Source: Kudoa neothunni (taxonomy: Eukaryota > Cnidaria). Taken from it: a DNA stretch of 64,000 bases. Shown here in pieces: positions 13,052 through 23,267 of this stretch. Both the position numbers and the translations under genes were made by a program. Position 1 is the stretch's first letter; every line of letters starts with the position of its first letter. The DNA lies in the NCBI GenBank assembly GCA_964304625.1, contig OZ199839.1:11222001-11286000 (forward strand), given 5' to 3'. The notes under the pieces are model-generated. The model did not search any database. It was not told the DNA's origin and saw nothing but the letters and a program-made list of their open reading frames with translations.

Positions 13052-15033
13052 ATATCATTTGGCCGAATTTGTTAATTGGAATTATAGCTTATGTTCACTC
13101 CTTAGTTAGTAGTAGTTTTAAGCTATTTTTATATCTGTCAGTTCTTTTTATTATCGCTACCATCAATTTATAATTTTCTCTTCTGTCCTGTTTACTTATT
13201 TTACGATTGTTTAAATCGGGCTTAAACTATGATATAACATAAAAAATACGTAAAGATTTATTTCCTTTTTTATTTTATAAAAAATTTATTATTGACACTA
13301 TTTAAAACAATAATAGATTATTCATTCTACAATATACAACACGAAACGAGTTGTTGTTAATTTTTTGTTTTAATTCCAAAAATAATTCATATCTCAGTGA
13401 TTACAAAATATTAATAGGTATTTAAAAAAACCTCTACATAATTAATTTTCCTAATAGATCTAGTTATTAAATTAGAGGTATTAGATAAATAATTTAATTC
13501 TTCTATTCCCCAACTTTTCGTTTGAATCGATAATTTTTAAATTAAACCAATATTAAAGTGATATACAACTTGAATTTTTTTTAAAAGAACATAATTTAGA
13601 AATAACTTTAAATCTTTTGTTATCTGTCCACTGAAGCCAACAATTGGAACGAAACGGTTGAAATATTTGTGTATCATTGGATTATGCATTAGAACACAAT
13701 CAGGTCGAAATCACGCCGCTTTATTATTCAATCATAATCCAATAGTTAATCTGTTAAATTATTTCATAACTTTATTCAATGTTGTCTCTATGATGCGATA
13801 ATATAATTATTGTATCAATTTAAATATTTAGTCGTATTTATTCTCTATTCCCTAACAAATGATACAACTAAAAAATTCAATGTGACTATTTATTGATTGT
13901 ATAAAAAATAAATCAAATGGTTTTTATATAAGATTCTATAATTAAATAGATTAAAATAAACATAGAACCCAAATTAATCTTCCACTAATAAACGTGTTGT
14001 TGAAATTTTGGACCCAAATCTAGTCAATAAATAAAAAATATTGATTTTTAGTTTCTACCTTAAAAATTACTCAGAAAGTGTCTCGGCGCAAATTAAAATT
14101 TATCTAGGAATTCATTTGTTGATTTTTAGAAATTTGATTATTGTCCCAAACAACATTTAAAATTATTCCAAAAAAGTTAAAATCCGAACACAGATCGATT
14201 TATTGATAATATTAATATTTTATTTTAAGTAGTATACCTACTTTAATCCGTTTAATAATATATTTTAGTCGATTATTACATGTTAATTTCCTCGGCGAAG
14301 TTCAGCAAAAAGTGAATCGTAAAATGAAAAAAATGTTTGATTAAAATCACTCTATAAAACATCAGAAATTTCAATAATTACCAAAATTTCTCATTCATAT
14401 TAATTTCGGTGTAATCGAATATATACTAATCATTCTCCCACAAATGTGAATGTTGCAATCATTATATTTCAATTTCTTTTTTTATTGAAAAAATCATAAT
14501 CATTAAATCATTAAGATCGAATTATTTTATTTTTCAAATGTGATTTGAATAAATTCCTTATGTAAATAAAATTGTTCAATTTGTTTAAACGACGAAAAAC
14601 GAACGTTGCCGATTATATTAAAGTTTTTAATTTATCGCAAAATGTAAAAATAATTTCAAATAACACGATATAAAACTCACTAAATAATTTTAAAAATTAA
14701 AATATTACATAGAAGAGTTTTTCTGAATAATAGCTGAATGTTAACGATATGAGAACTATTTAAATTTTACCAAATATTATCGGCAATTATTATTATTATT
14801 ATTATTATCTTTATTATACTCATCAAAAACCCACAATTTAATTGAAACTAAAATGTAAAGTGATCTAAGCACTTAAATCACTAAAAAGATGAATTTGATT
14901 ATTTGATATCAATAAAGTCAATTTTTAATGTTTATTTTTAAAATCACAATTGATTAATAATCTCTCATTAAAACTATGTAATTTAATTAGAAATTATAAG
15001 CAAAAACTATAGTTTAACTAAAGGTAATCCTTC
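13052..15033. other. intergenic, nothing recognised
   Basis: About 2 kb of AT-rich sequence with short ATT microsatellite runs (near 14790). No gene, structured RNA or transposon signature was found. Confidence 0.5.
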
Positions 15034-17567
15034 ATGAGTATGCGCAGTCGTGCCACGTCACATAAATCATAAATCGAAGCCCCTTTTGTAGCAATTCCTC
15101 AATCTACATTATTATAATTTCAGACTGAATTTTAAGTATGTAATCCATAAAAATCTCAAAATAAATTCTGTTTAGTGATATACACTGTTTGGTTGGTATT
15201 ATTGTTGATTGTGTCGATTGAATCAGTGGCAGCGTCTCCCAATGTTGCTAACTCATTGGTGGAGGAGAAAAAATTGGAAATAGCTTTGAGAGTACTATCT
15301 ACACCTTCAAATGTGGAAGATCTTTATTATGCTATTCGATTCTTGGAGGAAAGGCAAAAAAAGTTCGCACTACAAGACCAAACATGTTCATTATTGAAAA
15401 TGTGGATGGATTCGATCGATCCGAATTCATCGTTCAACAATCACTACTATCAGAAATACTACTCAATAGCTTACGTTTTAACTAAAGGATATTGTCCAAA
15501 ATTGAGTCATTTCAAAGTGCCAGTATTAGCCAACAAAAGTTTAAGTTTATTGGATGAGAATATTTATTATTGTGCAAAATTGGCTTCCATAATAAAACAT
15601 AAATGTCCTGTAGAATCTTCGTCTACCGAAGATTCGAATTCTAACATCTATTATAAGACGTTGATACATTTGAGTCAAGTGAAAGCGGTTCAAAAGGGTG
15701 GTTTTGATAGTGAATTATTCTTCAAAAATCTTATTAAACGTTCAAAAAAGTTCACTCTAATGTCAGTGGATCAACAGTTTCTCACACTAAAATCTGTATT
15801 CATGTGGTTGGATGCTTTCAAAACAAACTCAAATGATAGCACGATATATCAGCTTGTTTCAGTTGTCCTCTCAATTAAATCCCAACTAATACACTCTGGT
15901 GATATTGCTGTTCTATATTATTTGGACGGTATTCTGGCGGATTTTGCTGATCGTCAAATATACAGTCCATCAATTGATTTATTGTCGTCAACGAAAGGGG
16001 TTGTTCAACTGGACTCCGATCACAACTCAAATGTGGAATTTGTTGTGCACATTGATCAGATTGTTACCCGATCACACAATAAAGCTTCATCAGCCAAATC
16101 CCATCTATCTCGCATTATTAAAGCAGCCCAGGTGTCTTCGATCCGTTGTAACAACAAACCAAACTCCATCCAACCATCGTTGGTTGCATCCCCTAATTTA
16201 AATTTTGAGGGTCAGGGTTATTCTGTTTACAGTGTGCCTCTTGATTTTTCTCCCGCTAAATCAATGCTATTCGATAGCGGGAAAACTTACGCTCGTTGTC
16301 AGATGACTATCTCACTAGATTCTAACAACAAATCAATTATATTAACTGAGAAATCATTTGATGTATTATCCACTCTAAATTATTGACATTCCAATTAAAT
16401 TGAATTAAATTGAATTAATTTAAATTGAATATAATTGTTATATATGTGTATATTAGGTTGATTTTATCGCTGAAATGAAATCAGTTGATTCGGAGCTGCT
16501 TAGTGCACAATGCACTATTTCGATTGAAGGCACCGATGAGTGATGACTATTTGTTGAATGAAGATTTTTTTAATATTGATTGTCATAGCGTAATGTTGCA
16601 AGTTTCCAAGCGCAACCACTTAAAAGAAACAATTCAAGCCAACAACTATGAGACAATAAACATTGTTGTCGAATCTGAAGTGGTATGAGTTTTGATTGAC
16701 GATCGAGCTTGGTTGAGTCTAACCTAATTTTCTATAGTTTGGATTTATACGTTTGAAGTCAAATAATCACACGGTGATACTAAAGCCTATTAAATCCACG
16801 GAAAAGACTACTCATTTGAAATTTAATTTGGTAGTTAGAGAAAATGGATCTTTTGTAAGTGAATGTGTGAATGATTGTTTTTTAGGCATTGAATAGAATG
16901 GCGGAAAGTGAATTTGGTTATCAATCCGGTCTATATAGTATAGAATTTGTGCCAGCCGTTGCACACATGTCCTCATTGTTGGATTCCACCTGGCGCATTG
17001 TATCTTATTGTAGTTGCGTAAAACGGATCAATATAGTTGAAATGGTTAGGCTAATATCAATATTGAGTTTGTTGAGGAGTCGGTTTTGAAATTCGATGCA
17101 ATCAATCGTTCAAAAACCGACATTATGGTAATTTTTGGTCGCTTTAATTTTTTCCACTTATTTACATATATTGCATTATTTAGGCTGAGAGTACACCAAA
17201 AATTGTTCAAGGGTCAAAAGTGTTGTCTATCGCGTTTATTCTAGTGATTGGCAGTGTTTCATTCTCAATCCCCGTTATTGTAAGTAACCAAAATATTTCT
17301 ATCAATTGCTTATGTGGAATTTTTAGTGGAAATTGATGGGAGTTAATATCGATTTTAAAAAGGTATTCCGACCTAATCATATTCTTTTAATGGCGTGGTT
17401 GTGTTCAATGTTCGGTCTTTATTTCTACGCGTGGACTGTTATTGTAATTAATTTATTTTCTGCCCAGTATACTAATTGAATTGTGTTAGAATATGATGCA
17501 AACTCTTAGACTGGCCATAATGGTATCGATACCAGGCTTTATTTGCAGCAAGAAAATATTTTCTTGA
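15034..17567 (+). CDS. RPN2: ribophorin II, oligosaccharyltransferase subunit
   Basis: RPN2/Swp1 is a membrane subunit of the ER oligosaccharyltransferase that N-glycosylates nascent proteins. Exons: large exon 15176-16362, then 16457-16682, 16738-16854, 16886-about 17048, about 17072-17131, 17184-17279, 17327-17443, 17490-17567. A signal peptide (VWLVLLLIVSIESVAAS) opens the large exon. The luminal part ends with FGFIRLKSNNHTVILKP, equivalent to the FVRL...VVFVAEP stretch of animal RPN2, and three membrane segments follow; the last exon NMMQTLRLAIM matches NMFQTLKYLAI. No in-frame ATG precedes the signal peptide: a micro-exon ATGA at 15034-15037 with a donor at 15038 would supply it in the right phase (inferred). 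In exon 2 of the tail, at TGA near 16541, the frame continues after one skipped base. One intron may be only 23 bp and another is 31 bp. Confidence 0.85.
15039..15047 (+). promoter_or_regulatory. NRF-1-like element near the RPN2 start
   Basis: TATGCGCAG, a half match to the NRF-1 consensus YGCGCAYGCGCR, lies next to the proposed RPN2 start and resembles elements at four other gene starts in the window. Weakest member of the set. Confidence 0.35.
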
Positions 17568-17595
17568 TTGACACTTTGAATCTATTGTGTTTATT

Positions 17596-17605
17596 TGCGT
17601 GCGCA
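17596..17605 (+). promoter_or_regulatory. NRF-1-like element before ZNF830
   Basis: TGCGTGCGCA occupies the 41 bp gap between the RPN2 stop and the ZNF830 ATG, ending 3 bases before the ATG. The identical decamer precedes TUBGCP5 and the 58 kb gene. Its placement suggests a core element at or around the transcription start. Confidence 0.6.
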
Positions 17606-17608
17606 TTA

Positions 17609-18334
17609 ATGACAACGTTCAAGAGCGAGTTTCGTAAACATATCAATAAGGATCTATCGTTAAAAAATTCAGATGACCCTCATCAGAAATTTGTTAAAAA
17701 GAACGATGATGGGACTTTATATTGTGTGTTGTGCGCAGTGAAGGTTAAAAGTATCGCATTTTGGTTGTCACACAAAAAATGCAGAAACCACATGGATAAA
17801 TTTAATAAAATGAATAATCCCGAGGAGACCGCACTTAAGGCGAAGAGAACCAGCGCTGAGATGTCGTTGGCACATGAAGCGATTTATAAAACTAATGAAA
17901 CCAACTCTGAAGGCGTTCTCCCAGCCGATTTCTTTGATAATCCCAAAGTCGAAGTTAAAGCAGCCAAACTCGAATCAACCACAAGCACTCGAGTAGCTGA
18001 TACTCGAATAGATAGTGTTAGAAACGACCACGACAATGAATGGGAACAATTTAAAAATGAAATTGAACAAATTCAAAACGCTCACCAAACTACTCCTAAT
18101 ACTAATAGAGTAAATAATGAATCGGTCGATGAAACCACAGATATTGTGGAGTTTCGTGAGATTGATTTGATGGAAGAAGAATTGATCAAAATGAAAAATT
18201 CGATTGAGCGTGTCAAAAATATCCGTGTCAAAATCTCTCAGTTTACGGCGATACCGCCTATTTCTACGTCTAGTAATATTTATAGTGATGAAAGTGATGG
18301 GGCTGATGAGATGGATGACGCTGTAATTTATTAA
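17609..18334 (+). CDS. ZNF830: ZNF830 (CCDC16)-like zinc-finger coiled-coil protein
   Basis: A 241-residue intronless gene. Near residue 35-65 it has a matrin-type C2H2 finger, LYCVLCAVKVKS...SHKKCRNHMDKF, with C-x2-C and H-x5-H spacing. The finger is followed by a charged middle, an acidic coiled coil (EEELIKMKNSIERV) and an acidic tail (DESDGADEMDD). This order, and length somewhat below the human protein, fit ZNF830, a spliceosome-associated nuclear protein needed in early development and DNA repair in animals. The ATG at 17609 is preferred over upstream in-frame codons because those fall inside the last RPN2 exon and the finger domain starts soon after. It lies 41 bp after RPN2, so the two transcripts must abut or overlap. 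Assignment rests on the finger and layout; other U1C/matrin-finger proteins are possible. Confidence 0.7.
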   Translation: MTTFKSEFRKHINKDLSLKNSDDPHQKFVKKNDDGTLYCVLCAVKVKSIAFWLSHKKCRNHMDKFNKMNNPEETALKAKRTSAEMSLAHEAIYKTNETNSEGVLPADFFDNPKVEVKAAKLESTTSTRVADTRIDSVRNDHDNEWEQFKNEIEQIQNAHQTTPNTNRVNNESVDETTDIVEFREIDLMEEELIKMKNSIERVKNIRVKISQFTAIPPISTSSNIYSDESDGADEMDDAVIY

Positions 18335-18804
18335 ACTTGTAATTTTCCATTTTTTATTATTTTTGTCATTTTTACACAACTTTGTTTTTATATAATGCGC
18401 GCCGTGGATGGTTGTATATTTCGAACCTGTGTGGTGGTGCCACAATTTATTATAAATAATATTAAAACCCCTCTTATGATTATTTAATTTGAGAAATTAA
18501 GCAGGAATTGTAATTGTATATGAATGATTGATTGATTGATTTTTCGCAATATTTATTGAATTTTCGAGAATGCGTAAAATTGGTTGGGGTATGTTTTATG
18601 TGGAATTAAATAAGATGAATGTTATTTGGATTTTTTTTCATGTGTGTGAGATAATTTTTGTTTTACACCCAAGCGATTTTGTATTGAACATATCTTTTTA
18701 TTTCATTCATTGAATCTCACCAAGTTATCAGTATTCCTGGAACTTATAGTGATTTACTTTTAACAAACAAATTGGTAAAAACTGATGAGAAGAAAAAATT
18801 TTAT
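18335..18804. other. 3' flank of ZNF830
   Basis: AT-rich spacer with a short GATT microsatellite at 18523-18541 and AATAAT-rich likely polyadenylation sequence near 18450. It ends at the TTAA target site of the piggyBac element. Confidence 0.5.
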
Positions 18805-18808
18805 TTAA

Positions 18809-18820
18809 CCCTCGTACACA
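18809..18820 (+). repeat. piggyBac left terminal inverted repeat
   Basis: CCCTCGTACACA, directly after the TTAA site and exactly complementary to the right end. Confidence 0.95.
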
Positions 18821-19229
18821 CATTGGGGGTCAAAAATGGGCCCAGCCTCTTTTATCAGCGATTTTCTTAAAATCTCTCCTACCGAATTTTTCCTAATTTT
18901 TCCTAATTTATGTTATTATGTTATTATTTTATCAATTTAAAATATTTACTGAAATAAAAATAAAATGAATTTTAAACACTATTAAATCATCGAAACATTA
19001 AAACTTCCGTTCCCCACATTGGGGGTCATTTTTGACCTCCACTCTTTATTGGAAAATCTATGATAATTACTCTCTTAAATCTATGTATAATACCAAAAAC
19101 AATGATAAAATATTCATTTAATTTTAAGAATAAGTAAAATAATTTTGAAGAAGAGATAAATCTATGAGTTTTTATGCGTCACGTGATCATATAGATTCAA
19201 AATCAGCTGAACGCTATAGTCTGTTTTAG

Positions 19230-20812
19230 AGATGAACATGAAATTCTACTGGATGACACTGATTCTGAGTTTAGCGACTATTTAATCGACAATCCTACAT
19301 CCGATTATGATGATTCGGATGATGAAGCAGAATTTAGCACTGAATTGATTGGCACGTTGACTTCGAAAGATGGAGAAAAATGGTCGAAACAACCAACAAG
19401 AAACCAACGAAGAACTGACGCGGAAAATATTTTTAAATGCCAATCAGGTTTCAAACCACATGTGCTAAAAAGATCGGATACCCCACTCATGGCATTTTTG
19501 AACTTGTTTGGCAACGAGATCCTTGATTTGATTGTTGATTGCACCAATCATTATATAAGACACCATCGATCAAAATTAACTGTGATCATCAAAGATGATC
19601 TAATGAAATATATTGGTGGCTGCATAATGATTGGTTTAATGAAGAGTAAAAATATGGATATTCGTGAATTCTGGTCAACCTACAATAAATCAGTCAATCT
19701 CCATTAATTTATTTGAAAAAATATCTTCGTGTATGCGGTTTGATAAAAGAGAATCCAGAATACAAGATGACAAATTGGCCCCAATAAGAGAAGTTTTTGA
19801 GCACTTTATTGGAAATTGTCGAAAAAATTATACACCAAATGAACAAATGACGGTTGATGAGCAACTGGTGACATTTAGAGGGAGATGTGGTTTCAAAATG
19901 TACATCCCAAATAAACCCGGACGGTATGGTGTTAAAATATGGGCTTTATGCGACTCAAAGAATGCCTACCTATTCAATGCAATCAATGCAAAGGTATATC
20001 TTGGAAAAGAAAATGGCGAAGTACAGTTTAATCAAGGGGAAAATGTTGTGAAAACTTTATGTGAACCGATTTTTAAATCTGGTCGAAATATCACAACAGA
20101 TAATTTTTTCACTACTCGTTCCCTCGCAAGATTTCTACTTGGCCAAAAATTGACAATTGTAGGAACTGTTCGAAGAAATAAAAAATTTTTGATACCAGAG
20201 TTTCAAATATCGAAAGGAAATGAAAATAATAATCAGTTCTTGTTTCAAGATAAGGTCACACTCGTCAAATACAACCCTAAGAGAAACAGATCGGTTGTCT
20301 TGTTATCAACACTTATCAACACTCCATAGAGATGCGAATATTGGTGAAGAAAGCTAAAAACCTGAAATTATATCTTACTATAATTCTACAAAAGGTGGAG
20401 TTGATACTCTTGATCAAGTAGTAAGATATTTTTCGGTAAAAAGAAAAATACGAAGATGGCCAATGGCTCTTTTATATAATTTGTTAGACATCACTGCATA
20501 CAATGCCTACTTGTTGTATTGCCAAAAGCATCCCGCATCCTTGAATAAATATGGAAAGCAAGCCAGAAGAGAATTTTTAAAATTACTCGCAGACGCGTTT
20601 TTACCATCTAAAGGCCCCGAAACTGACATTCTATCTTTGAAAAGACCTAAAATCTTACATAATAATGCTAGAAAGTGGTGCCAAATCTGTATTCGTTCGA
20701 GGAGATTGAAAACGTCAGTGCAGTGCAAATTATGCAATAAAATGGCATGCAAACTTTATAATAAGGAAGAATTAATTTGCATCGAATATTTAAACTCAGA
20801 CAACAACAATTA
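19230..20812 (+). pseudogene. piggyBac transposase, slightly damaged
   Basis: Begins with the acidic N-terminal region (DDTDSEFSDY, DYDDSDDEAEF) usual for the family. Next come SDTPLMAFLNLFGNEILD, MTVDEQLVTFRGRCGF and KPGRYGVKIWALCDS, which hold the first catalytic aspartate, then GRNITTDNFFTTRSLARFL with the second. GGVDTLDQVVRYFSVKRKIR and RRWPMALLYNLLDITAYNA hold the third, and a C-terminal cysteine-rich zinc finger (WCQICIRSRR, CKLCNKMACK) closes it. All three catalytic aspartates and the cysteine finger are present. Breaks: one +1 frame step at TAA 19705, a duplicated 10-base unit near 20300-20320 that shifts frame, and one in-frame TAA about 40 bases later. No clean ATG was found at the start; a spliced start is possible. 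Probably inactive itself, yet recent enough to have moved lately. Confidence 0.9.
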
Positions 20813-20907
20813 GAATTTTTTTAATTTTAAAAACGTTTTCATGTGTTTATTTTTTAGTGGGGGTCATTTTTGAACCCCACTGCGGGTTTACGTAAGTTTT
20901 TTACTTA

Positions 20908-20919
20908 TGTGTACGAGGG
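20908..20919 (-). repeat. piggyBac right terminal inverted repeat
   Basis: TGTGTACGAGGG immediately before the TTAA at 20920, reverse complement of the left end. Confidence 0.95.
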
Positions 20920-21099
20920 TTAATGATAACAATTTGAAAAGTAAAAGTTGAATTATTTGGTGTTTACCAAAGTCACCTATGTGAAAAACCTGTGTCGAAA
21001 ACATAACGAATTCCATTCATCATGTCATTTCATATGATGTGCCAAAAATAAAATCATTTATCGATTGATTTTTGTTATGCTTTACCCAGAAATCTGTAG

Positions 21100-21560
21100 T
21101 ATTATCATATAGTATACAAAAATACAAAATACGCTTGGAAATCATTATTTCAATGATGGGTGACACGATACCAATGAAATTGAATTTAAAGATTGTGTAG
21201 GTCTTCTAATAGTAATAGCTGTTCATAAGGATAGACAATTAACATAGATAATATTGCGTCATCGATACGTCTAAAAATTTTCAACCTCATACGATAATGC
21301 ATTATAATTTATAATGCAACCATGGATGGGGTTGATTATGTGGATAGAATGTTGGCATCAATTTCTACCCGGAAGTTTAAATGAAGATGGCCCCTTATCG
21401 TCCTTTCAACATGATTGATATCTTGTTGATTAATGCATTTGAATTATTCAATGAGATATTCAATTCAGAGAAAAAATTAAGGGAAAACTTTCTGAATGAG
21501 ATTTCTGAAGAATTGTACAACTCACTGTAAATAGAACCTCCAAAAAAGTTATCGAAAGAA
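21100..21560 (+). mobile_element. older piggyBac relic, C-terminal part
   Basis: Around 21320-21480, ATMDGVDYVDRMLASIS, a following RWPL, then NMIDILLINAFELFNE match the piggyBac block GGVD-LDQ....RRWP...NLLDI-AYNA, but the residues differ strongly from the 18.8 kb element. Several frame changes and stops are present. It is a second, older lineage of the family sitting just downstream of the younger insertion. Outer ends not identified. Confidence 0.7.
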
Positions 21561-22139
21561 ATTTAAATAAAAATTATCTTCGAATAAAGAACCAAGTTTA
21601 AATATAAACTTGTCACGCTGGGATTATTGTGAAGGATAAAATGATAAGAGAAACTATAAATGGTGCCTTAATTCCTGCAAGTTTAATTTTTCCACTCATT
21701 CTTCTAAATTCTGTTACAGTGCTAGAATTAATTGTTGTGTTTATTTTGATGTTTTTCTTTATTTTTTAATGAGTTTTTATTAGCCGATAATGCTACTTTG
21801 ATTTTGTAAACACTTACGAAGATCGTCGATATATCCCGATGATATCATTATCGAGATTAGTTTGAGATTATTTGGCTTAATTAATACAATATTCCAATGA
21901 TTCTACTCGTTTAAATTTAATATTACTTTGTATTCCAAAATTAATTATTTTTTTACACACGTCGGCGCCTTAAAGAAATGGGGTAATTTTTACCCCGAAG
22001 GTGTTGAAGGGGTACCGTTTTTGAGATCGGTTAGAGGGCTAATCGTGATGGCTAAAATAAAGTGTTTTGTCTATGCTATCTTCGTAAAATATTCGTCCCC
22101 ACGTATAGCTTCTTTTAAAAGATTATTCACTTTAGAAAA

Positions 22140-22400
22140 AATTGGTGGTATAACAATAGGCAGAGGCTATTGGCATGGCACAATTTAATCCTAAATGACA
22201 CGTACGCATGCGCATTGAAAATTTATAATTTTAGTAACTCTTACTAACAAGTTGTTTATAAATTTAATTTTTCACAATCAGTTATATTTAATTATTCCTG
22301 GACCATTGTTACGATCTTTGGGGTCAGAAAAAATTAAATGTGGTCAAAAACAATGTCATCAGAATATTATTTACCGTGCTAATAACCATTTCCATAAAAA
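22140..22400 (+). repeat. ~230 bp dispersed repeat, copy 3
   Basis: Most complete copy: GGCAGAGGCT, TTTAATCCTAAATGACAC, ACGCATGCGCAT, TAGTAACTCTTACTAACAAG, ATTATTCCTGGACC, AGAATATTATTTACCGTGCT in order. ACGCATGCGCAT is a near-perfect NRF-1 palindrome. Confidence 0.7.
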
Positions 22401-23267
22401 TAATAGAATATTGGTTTATTAACTAATATTCGAACTAGTTTTTGTGGTGGAGGTATGTACAGTCGAAACTAGATTATCTGAAAATTTGGGACCATAAATT
22501 TTACTATTTACTGAGTTAAATAGTTCAGCTTTTTCAACTTAAATTTAAAATATTGGCATATCTATTAATTAAAAATATGGAAACATCAGAGAAAAAACAG
22601 TACATGATTGAGGGAGATAAACACGTATACAGAGGAGCAAGCTAATTTTTCAAATAACCGATAATTAATGTCTGTTTAATATACATACAGGTATGTGGTC
22701 AGATATAATACAAATTTATAAAAGAACTGAATGTTTAATTTAAGTTTAAAAGAAAAATTCACAACTATTTAACCTAGAAATATTTTTATTTTAAATGTTC
22801 CATTGGTATATATTCTACATTGTATATGTCGTACAGTGATAGGTAATGCTTTTATCTGGAAATATGATTAAATAGTTCTTCTGGTGTCCAAATAGTCAGT
22901 CGAACGTTTGCGTTGGTAGTCATGTAACTTCAATAAAATTCAAACAAAATCTAAAATATCTTAAGGATAGCGCGATTTCCTAATAATCAAAGTTCGACTG
23001 CACTTTGATACCCCACAGGGATTTCTTTTAAAACCCAAAAACAGGAATGTTAAGTGCATAATCTTTGCCAAATTTTCCCCTCATATTGCATGCAGAGTTA
23101 ACTTGCTCTAAACTTATGCCAGTTTACAATAGAGAAAACAATTCAGTTCTCGTTATCTTGTAATATGCATAGCGGATATCCATAGAAAAGGATATGTTAA
23201 ATATTACATTTAATTTTGTTGTCTCTAAGATACAAAAATTTGCGCAAACAAATCAACACCAACAAAT
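22401..23267. other. intergenic, nothing recognised
   Basis: Spacer downstream of GTF2H2 (which is on the other strand). No gene or transposon signature was identified; the sequence close to 23268 presumably carries the 3' end of that transcript. Confidence 0.4.

Larger units (their letters stand above)
18805..20923 (+). mobile_element. piggyBac transposon with both ends
   Basis: A 2.1 kb element bounded by TTAA at 18805-18808 and 20920-20923, the piggyBac target duplication. Terminal inverted repeats are CCCTCGTACACA (18809-18820) and TGTGTACGAGGG (20908-20919), a perfect 12 bp match. Short palindromes of the type GGGGGTCATTTTTGACC lie near both ends (about 18825, 19020 and 20860) and probably act as subterminal repeats. 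The transposase gene fills the middle. Intact ends and a readable transposase mean it is the youngest transposon here, though the coding region carries a few breaks. Confidence 0.95.

Noticed and set aside
17975-18445. 156-residue minus-strand open frame
   Set aside because: It lies opposite the ZNF830 coding region; its composition is that of an antisense shadow.
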